A stretch of 64,000 nucleotides of DNA, taken from Vibrio maritimus. GTDB lineage: Bacteria > Pseudomonadota > Gammaproteobacteria > Enterobacterales > Vibrionaceae. The stretch is taken from contig JYJJ01000057.1 of NCBI GenBank assembly GCA_003263775.1, positions 372,001-436,000 on the forward strand, written 5' to 3'. The translations under genes were made by a program, and so were the position numbers. Each line of letters opens with the position of its first letter. Within the stretch, counting starts at the first letter, position 1. The notes beneath the pieces are model-generated. The model was not told where the DNA came from, searched no databases, and worked only from the letters and a program-made list of their open reading frames with translations. Shown one piece after another: positions 18,335 through 27,752 of this stretch.

Positions 18335-20704
18335 TTACTTAGCGACGTTACCAAGCTTCAACCATGTATCGATAACCGTATCTGGGTTAAGTGATACCGA
18401 GCTAATACCTTGCTCCATCAGCCATTCAGCTAGATCATCGTGATCCGATGGGCCTTGGCCACAAATACCAACGTATTTGCCTGCTTTAGTTGCTGCGTCA
18501 ATCGCCATTTTCAGCATTGCTTTCACAGCAGGGTTACGTTCATCAAATAGATGCGCTACGTCGCCAGAGTCACGGTCAAGACCAAGCGTTAGCTGAGTCA
18601 TGTCGTTTGAGCCAATCGAGAATCCATCGAAGTACTTCAAGAACTCTTCAGCAAGAACGGCGTTTGATGGCAGTTCACACATCATGATGACCTTAAGGCC
18701 TTGCTCACCACGACGAAGATCGAACTTAGCGAGTAGGTCGATAACTTGTGCCGCCTCGCTTGGTGTACGAACAAATGGGATCATGATTTCAACGTTTTTC
18801 AGACCCATCTCATCACGAACGCGCTTGATCGCTTGTGTTTCAAGTTCAAAACAGTCTTCAAATACAGGAGAGATGTAACGAGAAGCACCACGGAAACCAA
18901 GCATTGGGTTTTCCTCATGTGGTTCAAACTCTTTACCGCCCACTAGGTTGCTGTACTCGTTTGACTTAAAGTCCGACATACGAACAATCACACGCTTAGG
19001 CCAGAACGCTGCCGCGATCGTTGAAATGCCTTCAGTCAGCTTGCTTACATAGAAGTCGATTGGATCTTTATAGCCGCGAATACGCTGAGTGATCTCGGCT
19101 TGCAGCTCAGGAGACTGCTGGTCAAAGTTCAGTAGCGCTTTCGGGTGAATGCCAATCATCTTGTTGATGATGAACTCAAGACGTGCAAGACCGACACCTT
19201 CGTTAGGAATTTGAGCGAAGTCGAATGCACGATCTGGGTTGCCCACGTTCATCATCACTTTCGTTGGCAGCAGTGGTAGCTCATCGACAGCAGAGCGGCG
19301 GATTTCGAAGTCCAGCTCACCTTGATAAACATAGCCCGTTTCACCTTCAGAACACGACACAGTGACAACAGCGCCATCTTCCAAGCTGTCGGTAGCGTTG
19401 CCACAACCTACGATAGCTGGAATGCCAAGTTCACGAGCGATGATCGCTGCGTGACAAGTACGGCCGCCACGGTTAGTAACGATCGCCGCTGCTTTCTTCA
19501 TCACTGGTTCCCAGTCTGGGTCGGTCATATCAGTAACCAGTACGTCACCTTCTTGAACTAGCGACATTTGATCCAATGAATCAACAAGACGAACTTTACC
19601 AGTGCCAATGCGTTGACCGATAGCACGGCCTTCAACTAACACATCTGCTTTATTGTTTAGTTGGAAACGTTCAATGACGTTTTGTTCGCTTTGAGAGCAC
19701 ACGGTTTCAGGACGAGCCTGAACAATATACAGCTTGCCGTCGATGCCATCTTTTGCCCATTCAATGTCCATTGGACGTTGATAGTGCTTCTCAATGATCA
19801 TCGCCTGTTTCGCAAGCTCTTTGATCTCTTCGTCGTTTAGAGAGAACTGGTTGCGCTCCTCATCAGACGTATCGATGATATCGACCTGTTTGCCAATCTC
19901 TTGGTTGTCAGAGTAAACCATCTTGATTTGCTTAGAACCAAACGTCTTCTTAACGATAGGCGCTTGACCTTGCTCTAGTAGTGGCTTGTGAACATAGAAC
20001 TCGTCTGGGTTCACGGCACCTTGTACTACCATCTCACCTAGACCCCAAGCCGAAGTGATAAATACCACTTGGTCGAAGCCAGATTCAGTGTCCAAAGTAA
20101 ACATAACGCCTGAAGACGCTTTGTCTGAGCGAACCATACGTTGGATGCCCGCAGATAGCGAGATACCGCGATGGTCAAACCCTTGGTGCACACGATAGGA
20201 AATCGCTCTGTCATTAAACAGAGATGCGTAGACATGCTTAGTGGCTTCTAGAACCGCATCGATGCCTTTTACGTTCAAAAAGGTTTCTTGTTGACCCGCA
20301 AAGGAGGCATCAGGAAGATCTTCGGCAGTTGCGGAGGAACGCACTGCCACAGAAAGCTCTTCATTGCCTTCGATGAGTTCTTGATAGTTAGTTCGAATAT
20401 CCTGCTCTAAATCAGCAGGGAAGGGGGCTTCTAATACCCATTGACGGATGGTCGCGCCTGTCTTACGCAGTGCGTCAACATCATCAACATCAAGTTCGTC
20501 TAATAGCCCGTGAATGCGCTCATCCAATCCTTCGAAATCGAGGAACTGGTTGAAGGCATAGGATGTTGTCGCAAAGCCGTTTGGCACTGAAACACCCGCA
20601 TTAGCAAGATTAGATACCATCTCGCCAAGCGAAGCATTTTTGCCGCCGACCTTTTCGACATCGTCCATTGACAGACCATTGAACCAAAGGGTGTTGTTTT
20701 GCAT
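18335..20704 (-). CDS. ppsA: Phosphoenolpyruvate synthase
   Basis: Converts pyruvate, ATP and water to phosphoenolpyruvate, AMP and phosphate for gluconeogenesis. From the ATG at 20704 (GGAG upstream) it is 789 residues, the usual length. The N-terminal ATP-grasp domain starts WFNGLSMDDVEKVGGKNASL. The swivelling phosphohistidine domain has the catalytic histidine in GGRTCHAAIIARELG (near residue 420). The C-terminal PEP-binding barrel ends with GICGQGPSDHDDLAEWL. Its regulator gene ppsR is divergent, 172 bases away. An in-frame ATG further upstream (20743) lacks a good ribosome-binding site. Confidence 0.97.
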   Translation of the reverse strand: MQNNTLWFNGLSMDDVEKVGGKNASLGEMVSNLANAGVSVPNGFATTSYAFNQFLDFEGLDERIHGLLDELDVDDVDALRKTGATIRQWVLEAPFPADLEQDIRTNYQELIEGNEELSVAVRSSATAEDLPDASFAGQQETFLNVKGIDAVLEATKHVYASLFNDRAISYRVHQGFDHRGISLSAGIQRMVRSDKASSGVMFTLDTESGFDQVVFITSAWGLGEMVVQGAVNPDEFYVHKPLLEQGQAPIVKKTFGSKQIKMVYSDNQEIGKQVDIIDTSDEERNQFSLNDEEIKELAKQAMIIEKHYQRPMDIEWAKDGIDGKLYIVQARPETVCSQSEQNVIERFQLNNKADVLVEGRAIGQRIGTGKVRLVDSLDQMSLVQEGDVLVTDMTDPDWEPVMKKAAAIVTNRGGRTCHAAIIARELGIPAIVGCGNATDSLEDGAVVTVSCSEGETGYVYQGELDFEIRRSAVDELPLLPTKVMMNVGNPDRAFDFAQIPNEGVGLARLEFIINKMIGIHPKALLNFDQQSPELQAEITQRIRGYKDPIDFYVSKLTEGISTIAAAFWPKRVIVRMSDFKSNEYSNLVGGKEFEPHEENPMLGFRGASRYISPVFEDCFELETQAIKRVRDEMGLKNVEIMIPFVRTPSEAAQVIDLLAKFDLRRGEQGLKVIMMCELPSNAVLAEEFLKYFDGFSIGSNDMTQLTLGLDRDSGDVAHLFDERNPAVKAMLKMAIDAATKAGKYVGICGQGPSDHDDLAEWLMEQGISSVSLNPDTVIDTWLKLGNVAK

Positions 20705-20876
20705 GTCTTTCTCCAGAAACATTGCAGCTGTAGGATATAGCAAACGATTACGTATTCAGTGAAAAAATATTTAACTATTTTTACAAACTGTGGGGGAACG
20801 TGATTGAATGCTAGGGTTTGTTATCGATATTATGTAAAGCATCCTACTTAAATTAATTTGAAAAATTAAATAGAAA

Positions 20877-21709
20877 ATGAAAATTTTAGGTCAAAGTCGT
20901 GACGTATTCTACGTTTCTGACGGTACAGCGATTACTTGTGAGACATTGGGGCACGTGGTGCTCGGTCAATTTCCATTCAAAGCTAAAGAAAAGACATTTC
21001 CCTTTGTAGAGAGTACTCATAAGCTCGATGAACTCATTAGGGAAATTAATCAATCCTATGAACGCAATGGCGTGAAACCTTTGGTGTTTTTCTCCATTGT
21101 TGTGCCTGAAATTCGAGCAGGATTACTAGAGTCACAAGCGTTTTGTTACGATGTGTTAGAAAGTTTGGTAGCTCAGGTTAAAACGGATTTACAATTGGAG
21201 CCTAAGCCAAAACTTCAGCGCTCACACAGTGTTGGCAAAGATTCTGCGAAGTACTTTGATCGCATCGCGGCGGTTGAATATACCTTGCGCATGATGATGG
21301 CGTCTCGCTTAAAAACCTTGAGGAAGCAGACCTAATTTTACTGGGCGTGTCTCGCAGTGGTAAAACACCAACCAGCCTATATCTCGCAATGCAGTTCGGT
21401 TTGCGAGTCGTGAACTATCCATTTATCGATGACGATATTAAACGCTTGCGCCTAATGCCCGAGTTTGAAATCCATCGTCACAAGTTGTTTGGCCTCACCA
21501 TCAACCCAGAGCGTCTAACAGAAATTCGTGAAAACCGCTTAGCAGGAAGTGAATACGCCAGTACCGAGCAATGTCTGCAGGAGCTGGCGAGTGTAGAAGC
21601 GTTGTTTAGGCGTGAAGCGATCCCTTATATCAATACGACGTCACTGTCGGTGGAGGAAATCTCAACGAGGGTATTAGAGCGAGCTGGGTTAAAGCGGCGA
21701 GTATTCTAG
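20877..21709 (+). CDS. ppsR: PEP synthase regulatory kinase/phosphorylase PpsR (one frameshift)
   Basis: Bifunctional ADP-dependent kinase and Pi-dependent pyrophosphorylase (DUF299 family) that switches PpsA off and on. The repaired protein is 277 residues, with SRDVFYVSDGTAITCETLGH at the start and the P-loop GVSRSGKTPTSLYLA near residue 157. One G is missing at 21287 (TTGCGC instead of TTGGCGC), splitting EYTLAHDDG. With it restored the whole span is one frame. It lies divergent from ppsA, the usual arrangement. Loss of a core regulator is unlikely, so I treat the break as a sequence error. Confidence 0.92.
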
Positions 21710-21758
21710 GAATAGATGACCCCCTTCCAGCTCCAAAAGTTACCGATGAAAAGACTTC

Positions 21759-21787
21759 AAACAGCGCTCTGACTCACAGCGCTGTTT
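21759..21787 (+). terminator. Possible terminator after ppsR
   Basis: AAACAGCGCT and AGCGCTGTTT are a perfect ten-base inverted repeat with a nine-base loop, 50 bases after the ppsR stop. No T-tract follows beyond the TTT in the stem, so termination is only likely. Confidence 0.5.
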
Positions 21788-21843
21788 GCAGCTAGTCGTT
21801 ACAATAGTGGTTAACCTCACTCGAATAAGAATCCAGTCATACC

Positions 21844-22466
21844 ATGTTGATTTTCGTATTGCTAAGCATCACTGTCGTTTTTGTTGTCGCTTATGCAAGT
21901 ATGAACAAAGTATCTGAAGTTAAAAAAAGAGTTGGATACGCCACGGCGTTGAGTGCCAGTATTGTCGGCGTTTCATTATTGCTCTGGAACCAGTTTCGTT
22001 CGCCGTTGCCAGAGCCTGCCCCTCTCAGTCATGAGCAAGACCATCAAAGCGTCATGCTTGATCTTCAAAATTCACTAACAGAATCCCCAAACGATGCCGA
22101 GTCTTGGTTTCAGCTAGGTCAGCTGTATATGCAGAGTCTGGAGTTTGATTCCGCAGCAACGTGTTTCAATTACTCAATTCGTCTCTCTAGTATGCCGTAT
22201 GCAGGCAGTACGCCGCCTTAGCGACAGCGCTTTACTATCAATCCTCACAAACAATTACACCAGATATTCAGCGTTACCTAGACAAAGCGCTCGAGCTCGA
22301 CAGTGACAATGACACGGCATTGCAACTTATCGCTTCGGACTATTTCTTAAATGCAGAATATGATGAGGCGATTCGTGTTTGGACACAAATCCTAGACTCA
22401 AATCGAGTGGGTATAGACAGAGCGGCGCTTGTTGAAAAAATCAACCAAGCCAAAGGCATGCGATAG
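21844..22466 (+). CDS. TPR protein of the NrfG/CcmI type (one frameshift)
   Basis: After repair it has about 207 residues: a membrane helix at the N-terminus, a second hydrophobic stretch near 38-52, then tetratricopeptide repeats (DAESWFQLGQLYMQSLEFDS and LYYQSSQTITPDIQRYLDKA). The frame breaks at 22204-22205, where GGG is read as GG; adding one G gives AGQYAALATALYYQ and a stop at 22464-22466. NrfG and CcmI hold apocytochrome c for haem attachment. The nrf cluster starting 3.4 kb away has nrfE and nrfF but no nrfG beside them, so this gene may supply that function. That link is inference. Confidence 0.7.
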
Positions 22467-22490
22467 TTCATGGCTTAAAGGCTTTAAATA

Positions 22491-22518
22491 AAAGCCGCTA
22501 AAAGCTTTAGCGGCTAAT
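22491..22518 (-). terminator. Rho-independent terminator for the KAS III/di-iron operon
   Basis: The stem AGCCGCTAAA/TTTAGCGGCT is followed on the minus strand by TTTATTTAAA, 20 bases past the KAS III-like stop. It also separates this operon from the converging TPR gene. Confidence 0.7.
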
Positions 22519-22534
22519 AAAGGTTGTTTCGTTT

Positions 22535-23593
22535 TTAGGCGTGCGTATACACAAATCCACCATACATATACTTAGTTGCTTCGGCTCCAAGAATCACCAC
22601 CTTGCTTCCTTTCGATAGTGTTCCGCTATTAACGAGTTTAGAGAAACTGCACCAAATAGCAGCAGAACCTAGGTTACCCCAGCGTTTGGCGTCGTTGATG
22701 ATCTTGGCTGGATCAATGTCTAATGCTTCGGCCAGCATGGTGTCGATGTGGCCGCTTGCTTGGTGGGGGATGATGTAGTCAAAGTCGTTGAGTTCATAGC
22801 CACGGCTTCTCAAAGCTAGAATACTGGCTTGAAACAACGCCTCTCCGCTTTTTCTTACGTTGCTGGCATCGTGGTGAAAACGTGCCTTACCGTCTTGGGT
22901 ATATACTGATATTGAGCCCCCGTCTAGCGATAAACCTGGGGATTGTTCAACGCCAATTTGACCCGTAAAACAGTCTGAAATCTTACCTAACCCTGGTACG
23001 TCGTCTGGAGCGATAATGACCCCGCCGGCACCATCACCCATTTGCATGTAATTGACTAACTGGGATTGGTCGAGAAAGTCTGGGTGATAATCAAAGTACA
23101 CAGATCCCGTTTCACTGCCCACAATCATCACAGGCTTGTTTAGCATCGCCATTCTAGGAATGGCGATTTGTAGTCCGCTTGAAAATCCAGTACAGGCTTG
23201 CCTTAACTCCATGAAAGGGCCGTGATAGCGAAGCTTCTCTGCTACCCATGCAATGCTAGGCGGGAGCTGAGTGTCAGGCGTTGTAGTGTGGCCAATTAAG
23301 TAATCGATAGAGTCTAAACGAGAGTTAGATTGCTCAAGCAGTTGTGTCACCACACTAACCACAAGATCAGAGTTACTTGGCGTCGGTGCGCTGGTATGCG
23401 AATAGATGCTGCGAGAGAAATGGCGTCCCTCAATACCCAGAAATGGTGAAATTCGAGACGCAATTTTTGCATAGCGTTTCCCCGCCAATCGCTCTAACGC
23501 ATCTAACAGTTGTGCGTTGTCCAAATGTTGTTCTGGGAATAAATGGTGGGCGGCGAGCAGTGATACACTGCCAGGCAGAAACGTTGCACTCAT
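22535..23593 (-). CDS. Beta-ketoacyl-ACP synthase III-like enzyme
   Basis: A 352-residue thiolase-fold condensing enzyme of the FabH family. The catalytic triad is visible: Cys in ELRQACTGFSSG (about residue 133), His in IIPHQASGHI (about 275) and Asn in RWGNLGSAA (about 304). It differs clearly from housekeeping FabH: a long N-terminal extension, no typical FabH opening, and genes unlike the fab cluster around it. It starts one base after the stop of the di-iron protein gene, so the two are translationally coupled. It probably condenses an acyl group in a specialised pathway. Product unknown. Confidence 0.85.
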   Translation of the reverse strand: MSATFLPGSVSLLAAHHLFPEQHLDNAQLLDALERLAGKRYAKIASRISPFLGIEGRHFSRSIYSHTSAPTPSNSDLVVSVVTQLLEQSNSRLDSIDYLIGHTTTPDTQLPPSIAWVAEKLRYHGPFMELRQACTGFSSGLQIAIPRMAMLNKPVMIVGSETGSVYFDYHPDFLDQSQLVNYMQMGDGAGGVIIAPDDVPGLGKISDCFTGQIGVEQSPGLSLDGGSISVYTQDGKARFHHDASNVRKSGEALFQASILALRSRGYELNDFDYIIPHQASGHIDTMLAEALDIDPAKIINDAKRWGNLGSAAIWCSFSKLVNSGTLSKGSKVVILGAEATKYMYGGFVYTHA

Positions 23594-23594
23594 A

Positions 23595-24275
23595 TTAGCT
23601 CTCCCTAGCTTCAAAGATGTGCTCAAGAGTAATACCAAGCGTCTCAAACGCTTCTCGCTCAGTATTGAGTAGTTTAAACAGCTTTTGTGAAATCAGTGTG
23701 TTGAGTGCTCGCCATTTTGCACGGTCGTACCCTAGAGCGAGAGCATGCTTTTTAGCGGCAGTGACATGGCGCGCTTCGTCTTGCTTGATAGATCGGCATA
23801 GCAAAACAAAAGGATGGTTCGGGTCAAGTCGGCCTTTTTCTAGACTCAACATGATTTTACAAACCAATGCGTCAAGACACGCGATTTGAGCAAAATGCTC
23901 TTCGAACGTGTTTCTGGAACCCAGTGAAGCAAAAAAGCGCTGACTGCGGCGTTTTATCGCTACAACATCAGAAGGTTGTTCTAACTTAGATTGTACAAAC
24001 TCAAGTGCGTCTTCGTGGTATTGCTCATCAGCGACAATGCGTTCAAAGTCGCTTTGGGCTGAAGCGAGCGTTTCGGGAAGGTCACGTTGTGCTTCGTTGT
24101 AGAAAACCCATTGCGAACTTTGCTCACCACACACCAACAGGGGAAGTAGCCTAGACAGAGCAATTTGCTGTGGCTGTGTAAACTCGAATATCGTATTTCG
24201 ATACTCGTGAAGCCAGTACTTAACCGGACTCTCACTGACACCATCAAAGGGAACTGCTGGAAAACATGGTTTCAT
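23595..24275 (-). CDS. Ferritin-like di-iron protein (putative oxygenase)
   Basis: A 226-residue, mostly helical protein. Two ExxH motifs, EQYH (about residue 84) and EARH (about 167), are spaced as in ferritin-like di-iron carboxylate enzymes, with further acidic residues (FEEHFAQIACLD, near 120) as candidate bridging ligands. This fits an O2-activating oxygenase or N-oxygenase rather than an iron-storage protein. I do not recognise a named family. The start at 24275 has GAGAG upstream; the frame is open to 24326. It is the first gene of a two-gene operon with the KAS III-like enzyme, which suggests a joint biosynthetic role. Confidence 0.72.
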   Translation of the reverse strand: MKPCFPAVPFDGVSESPVKYWLHEYRNTIFEFTQPQQIALSRLLPLLVCGEQSSQWVFYNEAQRDLPETLASAQSDFERIVADEQYHEDALEFVQSKLEQPSDVVAIKRRSQRFFASLGSRNTFEEHFAQIACLDALVCKIMLSLEKGRLDPNHPFVLLCRSIKQDEARHVTAAKKHALALGYDRAKWRALNTLISQKLFKLLNTEREAFETLGITLEHIFEARES

Positions 24276-24459
24276 GGGCACTCTCAAAATCCTTTTACAA
24301 CACACATCATACCAAGACCGAGGCAAAGCCGAATTCCTTTCTTGTACGTTAAGTTTTTTATTTAATTCATGTTTGGTTTATCTACAACTTAGTTTATATC
24401 CTGTTGAATTTACTTCTATGCTGAAAGTGTCAAATTGCATTACTTATCGGAGATGAGAC

Positions 24460-25233
24460 ATGACAGACATTCCAAATGGTTTGGTAGAAGGCAGAGTTTT
24501 GGCAAAGAAGCAATGGACACAGAACTTGTTCAGTCTTGAAGTCACAGCTCCCATTGAAGAATACGTAGCAGGGCAGTTTACGAAACTTGGTTTGTTAAAT
24601 GGTGAGGGAGAATGGGTGCGTCGAGCCTATTCTATGGTCAACCATCCAAATCATGACTATGGCCATCAACATTTGGAGTTTTTGATTATTGCAGATAATG
24701 ATGGTCAGTTATCCCCGAAGCTTAATCAGCTTGTCCCAGGGGACCCTATTTATGTGGGCAAACAACCTTCGGGTTTTATGACACTCGAAGAGATACCGGA
24801 CCACGCGCGTGATTTATGGATGTTGTCTACGGGTACTGCTATTGGCCCATTTCTATCGATGTTAGATGATGACAGTGTGCAAGATAGGTTCGAGAAGGTG
24901 GTTCTGGTTCATGCAGTGAGACGCGCAGAAGAGCTTGTTTATACACAAACCATTCAAGATGTACAAACTCGATTAGGAAAGCAATTTGAATTTGTCTCCT
25001 TAGTGTCCAGAGAAAACCATAAGCCCAGTTTATCAGGACGAATTCCTCAGCTATTACTGGAAGGCAAGTTACAAAAGCATGTAGAGGTTGAACTAAATGC
25101 TTCCAATAGCTTTGTCTTTATGTGTGGAAACCCTGCCATGGTCAAAGACACAAGCTCTGCGCTAACAGAGCTTGGTTTAACAAAACATTTGCGAAGAAAA
25201 CCAGGGCATTTTTCGAGTGAGAATTATTGGTGA
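24460..25233 (+). CDS. fpr: Ferredoxin/flavodoxin-NADP+ reductase
   Basis: A 257-residue FAD enzyme moving electrons between NADPH and ferredoxin or flavodoxin. The FAD-binding RAYSMVNHP (about residues 50-58), the NADP-binding region STGTAIGPFLSML (about 128-140), MCGNPAMV, and the C-terminal aromatic residue (SSENYW) all match the subclass of E. coli Fpr. The start has GGAGATG upstream. It is divergent from the di-iron protein gene; an electron-donor role for that oxygenase is possible but unproven. Confidence 0.95.
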   Translation: MTDIPNGLVEGRVLAKKQWTQNLFSLEVTAPIEEYVAGQFTKLGLLNGEGEWVRRAYSMVNHPNHDYGHQHLEFLIIADNDGQLSPKLNQLVPGDPIYVGKQPSGFMTLEEIPDHARDLWMLSTGTAIGPFLSMLDDDSVQDRFEKVVLVHAVRRAEELVYTQTIQDVQTRLGKQFEFVSLVSRENHKPSLSGRIPQLLLEGKLQKHVEVELNASNSFVFMCGNPAMVKDTSSALTELGLTKHLRRKPGHFSSENYW

Positions 25234-25253
25234 GAAAGAGTTGGTGGTGAGAG

Positions 25254-25685
25254 TTAATAGGTATATCCAAGACCAAAGTAGGCCGCTTCTAACCCGGTGT
25301 TGTAGCCAACATCTGCAGTGAAACCAGTGACACCGGTTTTAAAGAGTAAGCCTATGTTGCCGTTGAATCTCAAATCCGATTCATAGGTTTTAAATGGCGC
25401 GTCTGTAATTTTCTCTTCACTTCGGTTTGCTACGCCTACACCAGCATAACCGACAAAGTTATCGCTGAGCGATTTAACCAATCCGACATTGAGCCCAAAA
25501 TCATCATTATTCGGCCCTGTCCCTCCAGCCAAATTTGCGTAGAAGCCATAACTAAGGTTTCTGTCGTAATAGAGGCCCACACCAAAGCCACCTTCGCTGG
25601 TGGTACCGACCGACACACTATTATAGGTACCGGCAAACGAGAAAGTAGAGGCTAAACATAGACCAAGCAGAAGACGTTTTTTCAT
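25254..25685 (-). CDS. Small outer-membrane beta-barrel protein
   Basis: A 143-residue protein with a signal peptide (MKKRLLLGLCLASTFSFAG). The mature part is built of alternating amphipathic strands (GFGVGLYYDRNL, GFYANLAGGTG, FVGYAGVGVANR, FTADVGYNTGL) and ends in an aromatic residue (GLGYTY), the usual C-terminal signal of outer-membrane barrels. It resembles the eight-stranded OmpA/OmpW-like class in size. Function unknown. It converges on fpr with 20 bases between the stops. Confidence 0.75.
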   Translation of the reverse strand: MKKRLLLGLCLASTFSFAGTYNSVSVGTTSEGGFGVGLYYDRNLSYGFYANLAGGTGPNNDDFGLNVGLVKSLSDNFVGYAGVGVANRSEEKITDAPFKTYESDLRFNGNIGLLFKTGVTGFTADVGYNTGLEAAYFGLGYTY

Positions 25686-25760
25686 GAGATCCCTTTTGTG
25701 TATGTGTGCCGTTCGTGCTTTTGGAAACACAATGTAGTTTCAGCTACTTACGATTCTAGC

Positions 25761-25791
25761 AAAAAGCCCCAACCATTGGGTTGGGGCTTAC
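25761..25791 (-). terminator. Rho-independent terminator after nrfA
   Basis: The stem AAGCCCCAACC/GGTTGGGGCTT with a three-base loop is followed on the minus strand by a T run. It lies about 40 bases past the nrfA stop. Confidence 0.85.
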
Positions 25792-25831
25792 GTTAATCTC
25801 GAATAGATCACATATTCAATAGTAAGAAAAC

Positions 25832-27246
25832 CTAGTAGTTAGCCTCACGCTCAGCCGCTTCTTTATCCCACTCCGGTACTACGGTTTCTAAGAAGTGCTT
25901 TTTCTCGGCATTCATCTTATCCATATCCATTCCTAAAGCTGCTTGCGCTTTCTCTTTAGTGGAAATATCTGGGATCTCGACAGGATCGGTGATGCCTTTT
26001 TTCGCAAGTAAGCGAATCAGTTTTGCACGAGCATCAGCCGCTTTGTCGACGGATGTACCAAGAATTTCTAGTGCCATCTCAGGTGCATGCATGTGAACGC
26101 CGTGAGAAGCGATTGCGTAGTCCCAGCGCCACTGCGCATGACGAATATCGGTTAGGATTGGCTTCATTTCTTCTTCGGTTGCACCCGCATCCCATGCGGC
26201 ACCAGCTTCAAAGTGAGCGGCTACGATTTGCTTCTCAGCCGTGAGTTTCATGTTCAGTACTTGTGCTTTGCGAGTCGATACGATGCCTTGTAGCTGATCT
26301 TTACTTTGAGTATGGCAGTTTGCACAGGTATCTTCGAAGCGGTCAAATGGGTTACCGACTTTATGATCTGTGTAAACCGTACCATCTTCTTTGGTCACTT
26401 TCGGCATATGACAGTCGACACAAACTACGCCGTTTTTGCCATGGATGCCGTCGCGCCATGTTTCATAGCCTGGGTGCTGAGCTTTAAGCATTGGGGCTTT
26501 AGAAACTGCGTGCTGCCAGTCTTTAAAGTTGAGTGCGTCGTAGTACTGTTCCATCTCTCCAACTGTGGTGCCCATATCCCAAGGGAATTTTACGGCTTTC
26601 GTTGGCCCTGTGAAGTAATACTCAACGTGACACTGAGCACAAACCGAAGCCTGTTTATCTAAACGCGATTGTTCATCAAACTTTTTGCCAATAGCTTCAA
26701 AGGCGCGTTCAACGTAAGGACGAGTCAGTGCGAGTTCTGGTTCACCGTTCTTGAATTTTTCACTGCGTGTGTCGTGGCAATCTGCACAGCCGATAGGGTT
26801 TGAAATTTCAGCACCTAAACGTGCCCACTTACCTTCAAAATAGCCATCTTCGCCGCGTTCGTCGATTACGCGTGCGACGTCTGGGCTTTTACAGCTCCAA
26901 CATGCCATAGGCATCGGGCCAGATTTAGGATCGGTCGGGCCGCCAGTTCTAAGGGTTTGGCGTACATCATCGAGTGCGTAGAAGTGTCCACGAGCTTTGT
27001 TGTAGTCTTTGGCAAAGCCGTAGCCTGCCCATAAGATGACCATGTTCGGGTCATGGGCAAGGGCATCATCAATCTCTTCGCTCTCACTCGTTTGTTTCCA
27101 TGAATGGTATTGGTCTGGGTGGTCTTGTTCGTAGGCCTGATTTCTCGGGTCCATTAACTCTTTTTCAGAGGCAGCAAAAGCGGGCACACTAGCGCACCTA
27201 ATATAGCTAATGCAGCAACGGAACTTATAATCCAGTGCTTGTTCAC
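25832..27246 (-). CDS. nrfA: Ammonia-forming cytochrome c nitrite reductase (one frameshift in signal peptide)
   Basis: Periplasmic pentahaem enzyme reducing nitrite to ammonium with six electrons. The catalytic haem has the diagnostic CWSCK motif; the four others are CADCH, CAQCH, CVDCH and CANCH. After repair it is about 471 residues (E. coli NrfA has 478). It starts at a GTG (27246) with GGAG eight bases upstream, and the signal peptide reads NKHWIISSVAALAILGALVC. One base is missing at 27182-27184 (CCCC read as CCC on the coding strand), which separates the signal peptide from PAFAASEKELMDP. It is divergent from nrfBCDEF across a 506-base control region. Confidence 0.96.
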
Positions 27247-27383
27247 GATGGTATCTCCATATTCTAATTTTTGAAATGCGTTGTGGGGCAAATTTCCTAA
27301 ACAAGATTTGGAGATGTCTAATTGTTAGACGTATTCATATTAACTCATGGATAGTAATATTTGATTACAACTCGGTCCATTTA

Positions 27384-27397
27384 CTGTTTTAGATCAA
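27384..27397 (+). promoter_or_regulatory. Weak FNR-like site in the nrf control region
   Basis: CTGTTTTAGATCAA has a perfect right half (ATCAA) and three of five matches in the left half of the FNR consensus TTGAT-N4-ATCAA. nrf genes are normally activated by FNR under anaerobiosis, so a site is expected somewhere here. This one is only a candidate. Confidence 0.3.
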
Positions 27398-27405
27398 TTT
27401 AGCTA

Positions 27406-27421
27406 GGTGACGAAGCTCACA
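27406..27421 (+). promoter_or_regulatory. CRP-like binding site in the nrf control region
   Basis: GGTGACGAAGCTCACA matches TGTGA-N6-TCACA at nine of ten positions. It lies between the divergent nrfA and nrfB starts, 12 bases from the NarP-like palindrome. Confidence 0.55.
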
Positions 27422-27432
27422 TCTATATTCAT

Positions 27433-27450
27433 CTAACCCTAAAGGGTTAG
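27433..27450 (+). promoter_or_regulatory. NarP/NarL-like palindrome in the nrf control region
   Basis: CTAACCCTAAAGGGTTAG is a perfect eight-two-eight palindrome. Inside it, TAACCCT-aa-AGGGTTA has the seven-two-seven heptamer spacing required by NarP/NarL, and each arm matches TACYYMT at six of seven positions. This is the natural nitrate/nitrite response site for nrf genes. Confidence 0.6.
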
Positions 27451-27524
27451 GTGTGATTGTTTTTGATGTGAGTTTCATTGCTATTAAAAACAATGGCTTA
27501 TGTAAAAATTCACACGCTAATAAT

Positions 27525-27540
27525 AGTGATATCGCTCACT
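27525..27540 (+). promoter_or_regulatory. Second CRP-like palindrome in the nrf control region
   Basis: AGTGATATCGCTCACT matches TGTGA-N6-TCACA at eight of ten positions. It lies 213 bases upstream of the nrfB start, on the nrfB side of the NarP-like site. Confidence 0.42.
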
Positions 27541-27752
27541 AATTGAACGCAAGTGGTTAGGGGAATACAGGGAGTCGTACTATTATTTAACCGTGAAGCG
27601 TTGTGGCTCATCCTAAATAAGAATTGATTTCATTTCTGAGTAAGTTTCGGACTTATATTTAATAGTTCGTCGATTGAAAGGAAAAGTCATTGGTTATTAA
27701 TCCGATAAACGAATGTTTAGGTTCGCAATATTGGGTTTAAGGAAAGGATACA

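Noticed and set aside
20877..21709. ppsR as a true pseudogene.
   Set aside because: One missing G in TTGGCGC explains it, and flanking family sequence is perfect on both sides.
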